From positions 1 to 61,485 of the forward strand of contig JADKHF010000015.1 of the NCBI GenBank assembly GCA_016721865.1: a stretch of DNA of 61,485 nucleotides, read 5' to 3'. A program made the position numbers and the translations under genes. The first letter of the stretch is position 1. Every line of letters begins with the position of its first letter. Below are positions 40,280 through 51,246 of this stretch, one piece after another. Origin of the DNA: Nitrosomonas sp. (GTDB lineage Bacteria; Pseudomonadota; Gammaproteobacteria; Burkholderiales; Nitrosomonadaceae). Under the pieces are notes generated by a model, which saw only the letters and a list, made by a program, of their open reading frames with translations, was not told the DNA's origin and made no database searches.

Positions 40280-41506
40280 ATGAAAATTTATAATTTAAGG
40301 AATATTAAGGATAATGATGAAGTCAAGCTTTCAGTTTCAATTGATAGTGAGCAATTAGGTTGCAAAGAACTCTGGTTTTCAACTCCTGAGCAGTATGCGC
40401 ATGGCTTGTGTGAGAACAGATTGGATGGTTTTCTGGTAGGGATGGTTTTCCCTGCTATGCAATATGGAGAAGACATTCATCTCGAAGGATGTGTTTCCAA
40501 GAAGCTGCTATTCAATTTAAATAATTATGCCATTCCCTTATTAATGACATTTTCACCTTCTGCTAAACGGATAAAGATTATTGCGGAGGAAACCACGACC
40601 GAGCGATTAAATTGTTCAGGTATCGGTACCGGTTTTTCTGGAGGGGTTGATTCTTTTTGTACCATTTATGAACGCTATGAGCTTGAGAAAGATCCTGACT
40701 ATAGAATAAACAGTTTTCTTTTTCTGAATGTTGGCTCGCATGGTCCAGGCGGATCGGATGAGGAGGAGATATTTGCGCGCAAGTTGTTTCACAATCGGTA
40801 CAATTATCTTAATGCATTGCCTAATGAGCTTGGTTTGGATTTTATTCCCCTAGATTCTAATCTTCATTCATTTCATCCATGGGGGCATCAACTGACTCAT
40901 TCATTAACGACGGTATCGGGTGTTCTTATTCTGCAAAATACTTATAGTAAATACTATTGTGCGTCGACAGGCTTGTCATATTCGCTATTATTAAAGTTTT
41001 TTGAGGTTTATCAAAATAGAGATATTGCAATATTCGATCCAATGCTACTTTCTTTGCTTTCGACCGAGTCATTGGAATTAATTCCTGATGGTACTCAATA
41101 TACTCGTATAGAGAAAATTCTTCGCATTATTGATTATGAACCAGTTCACCATTATTTAAATGTATGTGTGAGCGGACAAGAGTCTCATGAGAACTGTTCT
41201 GTTTGCTCCAAATGCTGTCGGACATTGATGACTCTGAGTTCTATCGGTAAACTGGACGAATTTTCCAATCTTTTTGATATAGGGAAATATAAAAAGAAAG
41301 CCGAGTTAAGGTTTGTCTGTCAGCAGGTTCTGCTACAGCATAAAGATCCGTTCGCGCGGGCCAGTATCAAATTGGCAAGAGAAAATGGAATAAAACTTCC
41401 TTCCTGCTTAGTTTGTTACATTCTGGTTCGATTAATCAATTTAGCGAAAGCTTGTTTACCATCTACAGTGATTTCTAAAATAAAAACAATATTAAAACAA
41501 GCTTAG
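40280..41506 (+). CDS. PP-loop ATPase-like protein of unknown role
   Basis: This is 408 residues. The PP-loop motif FSGGVDSF is at about residue 120. A C-terminal cysteine set, CSVCSKCCRT, at about residue 305-315 could bind zinc or iron. The N-terminal 110 residues look like a beta-rich accessory domain. It is distantly like QueC/ThiI-type or asparagine-synthase-type ATP pyrophosphatases, which activate an acyl or carbonyl group by adenylation. In this locus it may amidate or thiolate a sugar or aglycone, but I do not recognise its substrate. It is intact, and follows MITE copy A by 38 bases. Confidence 0.6.
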   Translation: MKIYNLRNIKDNDEVKLSVSIDSEQLGCKELWFSTPEQYAHGLCENRLDGFLVGMVFPAMQYGEDIHLEGCVSKKLLFNLNNYAIPLLMTFSPSAKRIKIIAEETTTERLNCSGIGTGFSGGVDSFCTIYERYELEKDPDYRINSFLFLNVGSHGPGGSDEEEIFARKLFHNRYNYLNALPNELGLDFIPLDSNLHSFHPWGHQLTHSLTTVSGVLILQNTYSKYYCASTGLSYSLLLKFFEVYQNRDIAIFDPMLLSLLSTESLELIPDGTQYTRIEKILRIIDYEPVHHYLNVCVSGQESHENCSVCSKCCRTLMTLSSIGKLDEFSNLFDIGKYKKKAELRFVCQQVLLQHKDPFARASIKLARENGIKLPSCLVCYILVRLINLAKACLPSTVISKIKTILKQA

Positions 41507-41514
41507 GTAACGAA

Positions 41515-43189
41515 TTGAGTGTAGTCAAACAAATATTAAGAAATACTTTTACCGGATGGTTGGCGGTCGGGATCCGTGGTGCGCTTGCTCTGGTTATAGT
41601 ACCGTTTCTACTTAATCAGTTGGGTACAGAGGGATTTGGATTAATCGGGTTGCTCGGTGTAATTGTTAGCATGGCTGCGGTCGCGGATTTGGGATTGCGC
41701 AGTGCACTGGGGCGTGAGCTGGCTGAACAGATTGCACGCAATGATCGGCAAGCTTTTAGTGAATTGGCCAGCACGGCATTGGTGCTCTATCTTTGTATTG
41801 CTTGTATTCTCGGGCTAATTGGATGGATGCTGGCGCCGTGGGCTGTTGAAGTTTTAAAAGTTTCTGAGTCATTGCAGGAAGATGCTATAACAATGATTCG
41901 AATCTACGGGACGCTCTCTATCTTAATTTCATTCATTACACCTGTTTTTTCTGCGGCGCTTTCCAGTTATCACCGGTTTGATGTTGTCAATTCAGCGCAG
42001 ATGATTGGTGGGATCCTGTCCAGCATAGTGCTTCTAGTGATTATTCCAATTGTCGAAAACCCGCTTTATGGATGGGTTGGTGTCATGCTGGGTTCTGAAG
42101 TAATAGTATTATTACTAACCATGGTTTTCTTCCATAGATTTTGCGAAGGAGTAGAAATAAGCGCTCATTTTTTAAATAAAAAGCGATTGATACCTCTATT
42201 TCATTTGGGGGCTACCTTTATGTCATTCAGCTTGCTCAAACGCTATCGAACTCAGCTAATTCTATAGTTCTATCATCATTTCAAGGACCGGTGGGTGTTG
42301 CCTTGTATCAACCAGCTTCAAAGCTTTCTGCCATGTTCAATCCGATAGTAATGACGCTTACCGAGCAGCTCTATCCACTGACAACAAAGTTTCATACGAC
42401 TGAGAATAAAGAAAGGCTTCAGCAAACGTATTGCTTAGGGGCGAAATACACTTTATTACTAGGTGTTTTGGCATCAACATGTATTTTATATTTGCTGAAC
42501 CGTTTGCTCGATTGTGGCTTTTGGACTCATTGGGTGCAGATTATTTAATTGTCGCGGAGGTAATGAAAGCTTTTGCAATTGTGGATTTAATGACATATGC
42601 ATCTGGAACGCAATGGCCAATTCTGCTGGGAATGAGAATTCTGAAATTTTTGTCCATTTTATTAATAGCGACGGCTTTTTTGAATATTGTAGTGTCAGTT
42701 TATTTTGTGGGATACACTGCGGCTGGAGTTGTTGGTGTTCTGTATGGCACTATCATCAGTAAACTCATAAGAATAGTATTATTAACCATTTACGTTGTAA
42801 GATCAGTAGGAATCCGAATGATAGATTACGTACATCAATCTATTATTGGTCCGGCGTGGTGCTTGTTTTTTTCTGGAATGATGGGAGGGGTTCTGACATG
42901 GAATTTTTCATGCGATTCATGGATTGAATTACTGTTTATGGTTGGAGTAACCTCACTGGTGTGGATTGTTAGCTGCTGGTTTATCGGGCTTAACTCAACA
43001 GAGCGTTATCACATCTTGGAGGCCATAAAAAGATTTACCAGAAAGTTTTTCATTGAGATGCTGTTTGTTGGGAGAGGTAAGGTAGACATTATTCTAAAGG
43101 CTTTTTTAAAACTAGTTTCGTTTCTATCACTTAACAAACTATCCTCAGATCACGTTAATTTATTATATATTTTGAGAAGAGAGATATAG
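41515..43189 (+). CDS. wzx: Wzx-type polysaccharide flippase (frameshifted)
   Basis: A TTG start at 41515 begins MSVVKQILRNTFTGWLAVGI. About 12-14 membrane helices lie in three frames: 41515-42267, 42291-42548 and 42431-43189. A one-base change near 42250 joins LLKRYRNSANSIVLSSFQ to GPVGVALYQPASKLSAMFNP. A second, near 42490, joins LGVLASTCILYF to AEPFARLWLLDSLGADYL. The protein would flip lipid-linked repeat units across the inner membrane. The start is 8 bases after the PP-loop gene stop, so the two are probably co-translated. Confidence 0.8.
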
Positions 43190-43406
43190 ATCGATTGTCT
43201 CGAAACTAATATCAAACACACAGTAAGTGTGGTAGAAAAGCTTGTTTTATACTTGCATGGAGTTTGCTAATATCAATGAAAAAAACTATACAAGATCCTA
43301 TTCTCTATAAAAATTAGGGAGTAATTATAAGGATTGATAGTTAGGGAAATGAATTAAAAATTCGTAGAAAGTCTTTTAAGGCCTCTTTACTTTTCATATT
43401 TATCTC

Positions 43407-44505
43407 ATGGATTCGACAGTGGTTACAGTAATGCTACTTGGACCTTCATTAAATGCCGTTAGCGGAGTAAGCACGCACTTAAATCAATTGTTTCATTCAT
43501 CGCTGGCTAAAGAATTTGATCTTTTGCATTTTCAGGTGGGAAGTGAAAGCAGAAAGGAATCAGTAGTATCTAAGTTGGCGCGCTTTCTGTTTAGTCCGGT
43601 TCAATTTTTCTGGCGATTAATTCAGCAAAACCACAAATTGTGCACTTGAATACTTCGTTGGAGCCAAAAGCTATTGGCGCGATATCGCTTACTTAGTTAT
43701 TGCGATAATCATGGGAAAGAAAATCGTGTATCAAGTGCATGGTGGAGCGTTGCCGCAGGCCTTTTTTAAAGATAACAGGTTGTTGACCATCTTTCTGAAG
43801 TTTGTATTACGTTCGGCTGACGTGGTGGTGCTATTGTCGCAAGAGGAATTGTTTGCATATCGCGATTTTGTGCCTAGTCAGCATCTGGAAGTGATTCCTA
43901 ACGCTATCGAAATAGGTGCCGATGCAGAATGGAAGAAGGTATCAACTCTCGAAGAAAAACCATTACGGTTAGTTTATGTTGGACGCCTGGCTGAAAATAA
44001 AGGTATTTATGAAATTGTTGAAGCAATTGAAATCATGCACAACCATGGTAAAAATATTCAACTGGTCTTCGCAGGTAGCGGTCCGGAAGAAATCAGGTTG
44101 CGTGCTTGTGTAGAAGATCTGGGTCTTAATGATAGTGTTAGCTTTGTTGGTGCAGTATTTGGTGAAGAAAAAAAACGGGTGTGGGAAGATGCTGATCTGT
44201 TTGTTTTTCCAACGTATCATCGAGAGGGCTTACCTTATACTTTATTGGAAAGTATGTCCGCTCGTACTCCACCTGTGGTCAGTCCAGTTGGTGCCATCCC
44301 CGATGTAATGGAAGACGGTGTACACGGCGTCTTTGTTGCCTCCAGGAATCCAGAAGCACTGGCTGAAACCATTGAGCGACTCGACAACAATAGAGCATTA
44401 ATTTGCCAAATGGCCGAAGCAAGTAGGCAGAGAATTGAAAGCTATTACACAGTAACCAGACTGGCAGGAGATTTTCGCCGGATCTATCATAGTCTTATGA
44501 ACTGA
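43407..44505 (+). CDS. Family 4 glycosyltransferase (frameshifted)
   Basis: The N-terminal GT-B half is 43407-43649 (VMLLGPSLNAVSGVSTHLNQ). The frame then changes twice, near 43635 and at an A4 run near 43666, giving PQIVHLNTSLEP and then SYWRDIAYLVIA. The C-terminal half, 43711-44505, is open and has the donor-site features LRLVYVGRLAENKGIYEIVE, PTYHREGLPYTLLESMS and the E-x7-E motif. It would add a sugar to the lipid-linked unit on the cytoplasmic face. Confidence 0.82.
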
Positions 44506-44542
44506 GAGCAGTTTCTTGTTTATTTAACGCAAAGGTACTTCA

Positions 44543-46417
44543 ATGTGTGGTATCGCTGGCTTTGTCGGGTCACTAACAAACATTATTAATTCCAGTGCTG
44601 CGCTGCGCAGTATGTCGGCAGCTATTACTCATCGTGGCCCGGATGACGATGGATTCTTTGAGGCAGCTACACGTGATAGCCGCTATCAGATTGGTCTGGC
44701 TCACCGCCGGCTTTCTATCATTGATCTTTCCACGGGTCATCAGCCCATGGGGAACGAGGATGGCAATATTCAAGTAATATTTAATGGTGAGATTTATAAT
44801 TTTCACTCTTTGCGTGATGAGCTAATCGCGCTGGGGCATCATTTCACTACCGCCTCTGATACTGAGACCATTGTTCATGCCTATGAACAATGGGGTGAGC
44901 GTTGCGTTGAATACTTTCGAGGTATGTTTGCCTTCGCTATCTGGGATAGTCGTAATGAGCACTTGTTTCTAGCCCGTGATCGCTTTGGCAAGAAACCACT
45001 ATTTCTTTGTGAAATCAATGGTGTTATGGTGTTCGCTTCTGAAATAAAATCTATTCTGAGGTTCCCGGGAATCAACGCTAGGGTTGATACAGCGGCAGTA
45101 TGGGATTACTTCGCGTATCGCTATGTTCCTGCTCCAGCCACACTGTTTTGTGGTATCCGCAAGCTAATGCCGGGTTGTTATGCGGTTTGGGAAAAAGGAG
45201 TGTTGACTGAACGATGCTATTATCAGCCTCCAGATCGTGAAGTACTTATCGGCACCGAACTATCAGCCGATCCAGTTGGCGCTTTTCTTGATAAGCTTGA
45301 TGAAGCAGTGAACATTCGCATGATCGCGGATGTGCCGTTCGGGGCATTTCTATCCGGAGGCATTGATTCTTCAGCAGTGGTTGGTCTCATGTCAAGGCAT
45401 TCCGTTCAACCGATCAAAACATTTTCTGTGGGATTCTTGGAGGCAGGTTATAGTGAGCTGGGTTATGCCAAGACCATTGCGGAACAGTTCAAGACCGATC
45501 ATCACGAATTGGTAGTATCACAAGAACATCTTATGCAGCACTTACCAGCTTTAGTGCGCTTTCGCGATGCACCAGTAGCTGAGCCATCGGATATCCCAAT
45601 CTATCTTTTAGCGAAGGAAGCAAGGAGAACAGTCAAGATGGTGCTTACCGGCGAAGGGGCAGATGAATTTCTGGGAGGGTATCCAAAGCATGTTTATGAG
45701 CGCTATGCAGGAATGTATCAGGCAATACCTAGCTTTTTGCGTCACGGTATTCTAGAACCTCTGATACAAATTCTGCCGTATCGATTTAGGAGAGCCAAGA
45801 CAGCAATGGTTAACTTGGGACTGGAACGATTCGAAGAACGTATGCCGCGTTGGTTTGGCGCTATGTCAGACAATGAACGCAGCGATCTGGTTGCTTTGTC
45901 TCGGCCTACTATTGGCAAAACCGGCGTGCAGTTTGATTCATTTCCCGCAAACAGTGCTTTGCGTCGCATTCTTTATTTCGATCAGACGAGTTGGTTGCCT
46001 GATAACTTGCTGGAACGAGGCGATCGAATGACCATGGCTGCCTCTCTGGAAGCGCGTATGCCGTTTATGGATCATGAACTGGCTGCGTTTATGTCGAACC
46101 TACCGGATAAGTATCGGGTGCGGGGGCATACAACCAAATGGATACTGCGTGAAGCCATGAAACGGTTGCTTCCACCGACCATTTTGCAACGTCCTAAGAT
46201 GGGTTTCCGTGTGCCGGTCAATGCATGGTTTCAAGGTTCCATGCGTGATTATCTTTATGAGCACTTGACTAGCTCTACATCTCTCACCAGAGAGTACTAT
46301 CTCCCCAAAATGCTCGATAAAGTTTTGGCTGATCACGTGGCGTGTCGTCAAAACCACGAGAAACTCCTCTGGAGTATGCTTAATTTAGAAATATGGCATC
46401 GGCAATATCTTAAATAA
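44543..46417 (+). CDS. asnB: Asparagine synthase (glutamine-hydrolysing) family protein
   Basis: This is 624 residues. Cys2 after the start Met (MCGIAGFVG) is the class II glutaminase nucleophile. RGPDDDG and NGEIYNF lie in the glutaminase domain, and the synthetase PP-loop is LSGGIDSSAVVGL near residue 270. Members in exopolysaccharide loci are thought to make amide-linked sugar modifications rather than free asparagine. The gene is intact and lies 38 bases after the glycosyltransferase. A housekeeping AsnB role cannot be excluded from sequence alone. Confidence 0.88.
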   Translation: MCGIAGFVGSLTNIINSSAALRSMSAAITHRGPDDDGFFEAATRDSRYQIGLAHRRLSIIDLSTGHQPMGNEDGNIQVIFNGEIYNFHSLRDELIALGHHFTTASDTETIVHAYEQWGERCVEYFRGMFAFAIWDSRNEHLFLARDRFGKKPLFLCEINGVMVFASEIKSILRFPGINARVDTAAVWDYFAYRYVPAPATLFCGIRKLMPGCYAVWEKGVLTERCYYQPPDREVLIGTELSADPVGAFLDKLDEAVNIRMIADVPFGAFLSGGIDSSAVVGLMSRHSVQPIKTFSVGFLEAGYSELGYAKTIAEQFKTDHHELVVSQEHLMQHLPALVRFRDAPVAEPSDIPIYLLAKEARRTVKMVLTGEGADEFLGGYPKHVYERYAGMYQAIPSFLRHGILEPLIQILPYRFRRAKTAMVNLGLERFEERMPRWFGAMSDNERSDLVALSRPTIGKTGVQFDSFPANSALRRILYFDQTSWLPDNLLERGDRMTMAASLEARMPFMDHELAAFMSNLPDKYRVRGHTTKWILREAMKRLLPPTILQRPKMGFRVPVNAWFQGSMRDYLYEHLTSSTSLTREYYLPKMLDKVLADHVACRQNHEKLLWSMLNLEIWHRQYLK

Positions 46418-46451
46418 TGTTGTTTTACACTTGAGGTAGTGAGGAAACTAA

Positions 46452-47514
46452 ATGAATACTGAGAGCAGTAAATTCTATATCCCATCCTTAGATGGAATAC
46501 GTGCCGTTGCTGCAATGCTTGTTTTTGTGTCGCATGCTGGCTGGTCTCATATTATTCCAGGTGGATTCGGTGTGACAATTTTCTTCTTCTTGAGTGGCTA
46601 TCTAATAACGACTCTATTGCGAAGAGAATTCGAAAAACAGGGTCTATTAATTTTAAGAATTTCTATTTGCGGCGCGTTTACCGAATATTTCCCCCGCTTT
46701 ACATCATCTTGTTTTTAATTAGTATATTAGCTTTAACTGGTATAGTTGAGCACCAAATGCGACCCTGGGCCGTAGTTTCACAAGTTTTCTACTGGACAAA
46801 TTATTATATGATTTTTTATGGGAATGATTATTTTGTTCCGGGCACAGCTGTCAACTGGTCTCTTGCAATCGAAGAGCACTTTTATTTTGTTTTTCCTCTT
46901 ATTTTTTTATTGGCCGTACGTCGACTTTCCTATTCAAATACTGCGCTGCTTTTCGTAGTAATCTGTACGTTAGTGTTGATTTGGCGTAACTGGCTTGTGG
47001 TGGTAGACGGCATGTCCTATTTATACACTTACTATGCTACAGACACTAGGTTTGACAGTCTTTTATTTGGATGCATCATGGGAGTATGGAAAAATCCAAT
47101 AGCTGATGAAGATTGGAAATTTGGCAGCCACTCCCGCTACATGGTGCTCTGTCTGGCACTGATATTGCTTGGATTTTGTTTTGTGTGGAGAGATGAAACC
47201 TTCAGAGAAACCTTGCGATACACGCTTCAGGGTATTGCATTGTTTCCAATTTCTGGTTGGCAATACGTCATCCCAATTGGTTAGTTTTTCGTTGGCTTAA
47301 CTGGCGGCCGGTTCGTTTCTTTGGAGTTATTTCATACACTTTTTACCTTAGTCATGTAATCTTTCTGACTTTTGCAGGTCAATTGTTTGATACAAACGTT
47401 TCATTCCGTGTAATTCTAGGTTTCATTCTGACATTATCATTCTCTATTTTAATCTTCTATGTGGTTGAACAGCCTATTGCTGGTTTGAGAAGGCGTCTGC
47501 ATGCCGATAATTAG
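46452..47514 (+). CDS. Acyltransferase 3 family membrane protein (frameshifted)
   Basis: This is an OafA/YrhL-type O-acyltransferase with about ten helices. The start is YIPSLDGIRAVAAMLVFVSH with the conserved H, followed by GGFGVTIFFFLSGYLIT. The frame shifts near 46656, where an extra A gives LKNFYLRRVYRIFPPLYIIL, and near 47255 (AIRHPNWLVFRWLNWRP). WSLAIEEHFYFVFP is the second conserved site. The last helices are in 47257-47514 (VISYTFYLSHVIFLTF). It would O-acetylate or otherwise acylate sugars of the polymer at the inner membrane. Confidence 0.85.
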
Positions 47515-47723
47515 TTATAAATCAGGAATCTATTATTAAATTGGAATTTAAGTTCTGTGGTACAAGACTTATTGAAAAGGTGAGAATTTTATTTCTCTTA
47601 TCCACTAATCAAAATTTTCACTGCAACAAATCTTGCGCCAACATGGTTTAAATTTGATATTAACCATAAATTGTATTCACTCGACAATATTTATGAAGTA
47701 GTTATGACGGCTATATTAAACAA
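47515..47723. other. Gene-free stretch upstream of MITE copy B
   Basis: I see no gene in these 209 bases. They are AT-rich and end in TTAAACAA, the left target duplication of the MITE. Confidence 0.5.
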
Positions 47724-47872
47724 GGCTATGTCACAATTAACTGTTGAAGTTTTATTAACCATATAATTATTAAATGGTATTGTCGTCTACAATAAAAAAC
47801 ACTTAAATCCACTCTTGATAAGAGTTTGCGGGGTTTTGGAAATTTCATTCAACAGTTAATTGTGACATAGCC
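47724..47872. repeat. MITE-like element, GGCTATGTC family, copy B, with 8-bp target duplication
   Basis: This is a 149-bp unit with 25-bp perfect inverted ends starting GGCTATGTCACAATTAACTG. TTAAACAA occurs on both sides (47716-47723 and 47873-47880), a clear 8-bp target duplication. The right end is 10 bases before the ATG of the next gene, so it may have changed that gene's leader or promoter. Confidence 0.92.
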
Positions 47873-47882
47873 TTAAACAACT

Positions 47883-49883
47883 ATGAATAATTTGGCTTGG
47901 AAAATTAATCGACTTCGTACAATGAAGTTACCAGAAATCAGCTATCGCTTGCGCCAGGTTATTCAAACCAAAGTTGAATCACTAACCGTTAGGTGGTGGA
48001 TTCAGTCGACTCGGTCACCGGATCTATCTTGCTTTGGTAAAGCCTGGCTGACTTCACTTCCTCGCAGTATGGACATTGCGTTGTATCGTGCCGCTGCAGA
48101 TCGTGTACTGGCAGGGTATTTCGATGTTTTTGCCTTGAGTAATGCGCAACTAGGTTTTCCACCAAAGTGGAATCGTGATCCTAAGACCGGTAGGGAGGCT
48201 CCGCTTGTTTTCGGGAAAACACTCAATTATCGTGATGAACGCATAGTTGGTGATATCAAATATCTCTGGGAACCTAATCGTCACCTTCACCTGACCACCT
48301 TGGCGCAAGCTTATCATCTCAGTGGCGATGTACGGTACGCAAAGGGGGCTCAATTGTTACTCGAGTCGTGGTTCGATCAATGCCCTTATCCACTGGGTGT
48401 AAACTGGACCAGCTCACTTGAATTGGCCATTCGACTGGTAAACTGGTCATTTACCTGGCACTTGCTCGGCGGTCAAGCCAGTCCCCTATTCACTTCAAGT
48501 GATGGGCAACGTTTCAAGCGTCGCTGGCTGGATAGTATCTACCAGCATAGTCATTTTATCTCAGGCTTTCTTTCTCGGCACTCTTCGGCCAACAATCATC
48601 TTTTCGGCGCACTGATGGGTTTGTTTGTGGCAGCAATTACCTGGCCTTGTTGGCGCGAAAGCAGTCGCTGGTTGCAACAAGCTCAGGAATGAACTGAAAT
48701 TGAAGCCATTAAACAGAACGCACCTGATGGAGTTAATCGGGAGCAGGCAGTGTATTATCAGCATGAAGTTATCGATATGATGCTCATTTGCTGTATTGTT
48801 GGTCGTGTGAATGACGCTGAATTTTCACAGAATTTCTCCGTGCAGCTTGAGCGGATGCTTGAGTTTATTGCATCCATTATGGATGTTTCCGGTGCTGTGC
48901 CTATGATCGGAGATGCTGATGGTGCTTTGATGGTGAACTGGAGCAAAGAGCCTGGCTGGAATGTTTTTCGTTCACTGCTTGCAACGGGTGCCGTATTGTT
49001 TAATCGTCCCGATTTTAAAATCAAGGCGAAATGCTTTGATGATAAAAGCCGCTGGCTTCTGGGTGACGATGCCAAGCATCGATTCGATGCGATTTCGTCA
49101 ACCGATAACCAAATGAATTTACGCCGGGAATTCCGTGAGGGCGGTTATTTTATCCTAGGCAAAAGACTCGATTCCGTCGATGAAATTCGTATCGTGACCG
49201 ATGCAGCACCGCTCGGTTATCTTTCCATTGCTGCGCATGGGCATGCAGATGCATTGTCATTTACGCTATCGGTTGCAGGCTATGCATTGCTGATTGATCC
49301 AGGTACTTATGTGTTTCATACGCAAAAAAAATGGCGCGATTATTTTCGTGGTACTTCAGCGCACAATACGATAAGGATAGATGGTTTTGATCAATCTGAA
49401 TCCGGCGGAAATTTTATGTGGTTGCGCAAAGCAAATGTCTCTTGTGAAAGCTGGGAAAGTAACCAGAATAGCGATTGTCTCGTCGGTAGTCATGATGGTT
49501 ATGCAAGTTTGGCTGATCCTGTTGTTCACCGCAGAAAGATTGAATTTCTCAAACGGGAAGAAATGATAATAGTCGAAGATATTATCGAGTGCTCCCAAGA
49601 GCACGATGTTGAATTTAATTGGCATTTTTCTGAGATGTGCGAGGTTACAGCCGATCAAAACAAAGTGATGGCGGTCGTTGCAAATGTATGCTTGGAAATG
49701 ACGATGCCAGAAAGTAACTGCAAGCCGGAATTAGTACGTGGCAGAGATGAGCCACCTTTAGGCTGGATATCACACCGGTTTGATGAGAAAGTGCCAACAC
49801 CAACAATCACTTGGCAGGAAAGAATTGCCGGTACTGCGAGAAGATTAACTATTTTACGGATTGTGGCGAATTATAATGCTTAA
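47883..49883 (+). CDS. Heparinase II/III-like (alginate lyase family) protein with in-frame stop
   Basis: This is one frame of 667 codons with a single TGA at 48690-48692. N-terminal helical region: KYLWEPNRHLHLTTLAQAYH and RHSSANNHLFGALMGL. Linker with QNAPDGVNREQAVYYQHEV, then the beta-sandwich part with AHGHADALSFTLSVAGYALL and RGTSAHNTIRIDG. These are the usual motifs of heparinase II/III-fold proteins found in exopolysaccharide clusters. It may trim or modify a uronic-acid-containing polymer, probably in the periplasm, although no clear signal peptide is seen. The stop falls where the family reads through, so it may be a sequence error. Confidence 0.83.
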
Positions 49884-49937
49884 AATTTCTAGGTGCATAG
49901 ATAAAAAATATTCTGATCAATGAATTAAAGGAGTCAC

Positions 49938-51246
49938 ATGAAGATAAGTATATTTGGTTTAGGTTATGTGGGTACCGTTTCTGCTGGTTGTCTCGCCACT
50001 GATGGGCATTCTGTGATCGGAGTCGATCCTAACAAAACGAAAGTTGACTTGATTAATCAAGGTACTTCACCGATTGTTGAGAAAGATATCGGGGAAATGA
50101 TCGCTACAGTTGTTAAGAACAATCTGTTGCGAGCTACTTTAGATGCGCGATGCAGTTATGAATTCCAATATTTCCCTGGTTTGCGTGGGAACGCCATCCC
50201 AGCTTAACGGCAATCTGGATTTAAGTCATGTACGTAAAGTGTGCGAACAAATTGGTGCGGCGATCAAAGAAAAAAGTGCCTTCCATGTTGTCGTTGCGCG
50301 CAGCACAATGCTGCCTGGTTCGATGCGTACTGTTGTGATCCCGGCGTTGGAATCCTACTCTGGCAAGAAAGCGGGAGTCGACTTCGGTGTATGTAATAAC
50401 CCGGAATTTCTGCGCGAAGGAACCGCCGTATTTGATTACTACAATCCTCCTAAGACTGTTATTGGAGAAACCGATACAAAAGCGGGTGAATTATTGATGC
50501 AGCTGTATACAAAAATGACCGCACCGCTTATTCGTACCGAAGTGGAAACGGCGGAGATGGTCAAATATGCTGATAACACATGGCATGCGGTTAAAGTGGC
50601 GTTTGCCAATGAAATCGGCAATCTCTGTAAGGCAGAAGGCATCGACGGCCACAAAGTGATGGAGATATTTTGCCAGGATACCAAATTGAACCTGTCACCC
50701 TACTATATGAAACCTGGTTTTGCCTTTGGCGGTTCTTGCTTGCCCAAGGATGTGCGAGCTTTGATGTACAAAGGAAAGAGTCTGGATATGGAATTGCCAC
50801 TCATCAATGCTATTCTTCCGTCAAATCAACGGCAAATTGAGAAAGGTATTAACATGATCGTTAATAAAGGATACAGAAAAATCGGTATTCTAGGATTCTC
50901 TTTTAAGGCAGGTACTGACGATCTTCGCGAATCGCCTCTAGTCGCAGTCATTGAATATCTTCTTGGCAAGGGATATGAGCTTAAGCTGTATGACAGAAAT
51001 GTAAGTCTTGCTGCACTGACTGGGGCTAACCAAGACTATATCTTGAATCACATTCCGCATATCTCAAAACTGATGGCTTCATCAATGAACGAAGTACTTG
51101 ATTTTGCGGAAACCATTGTTATAGGCAACGGTGCTACTGAGTTTTGCAACGTGCCAAATGAATTGAAATCCGGGCAAGTGGTGGTAGACTTGGTGCGCAT
51201 AGTTCCTAAATTAAGTGGAGAGAATTATGACGGCATATGTTGGTGA
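49938..51246 (+). CDS. algD: GDP-mannose/UDP-glucose 6-dehydrogenase, AlgD-like (one-base frameshift)
   Basis: The Rossmann start is MKISIFGLGYVGTVSAGCLA at 49938. The frame changes near 50135-50145, after which the product continues DAVMNSNISLVCVGTPSQLN to 51246. Catalytic cysteine is in FAFGGSCLPKDVRAL, a form typical of GDP-mannose 6-dehydrogenase (AlgD) rather than UDP-glucose dehydrogenase (GGxCxPxD). The enzyme oxidises the nucleotide sugar twice to a uronate, probably GDP-mannuronate. A preceding AGGAG at 49930 supports the start. Its last 20 bases overlap the start of the methyltransferase at 51227. Confidence 0.85.
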
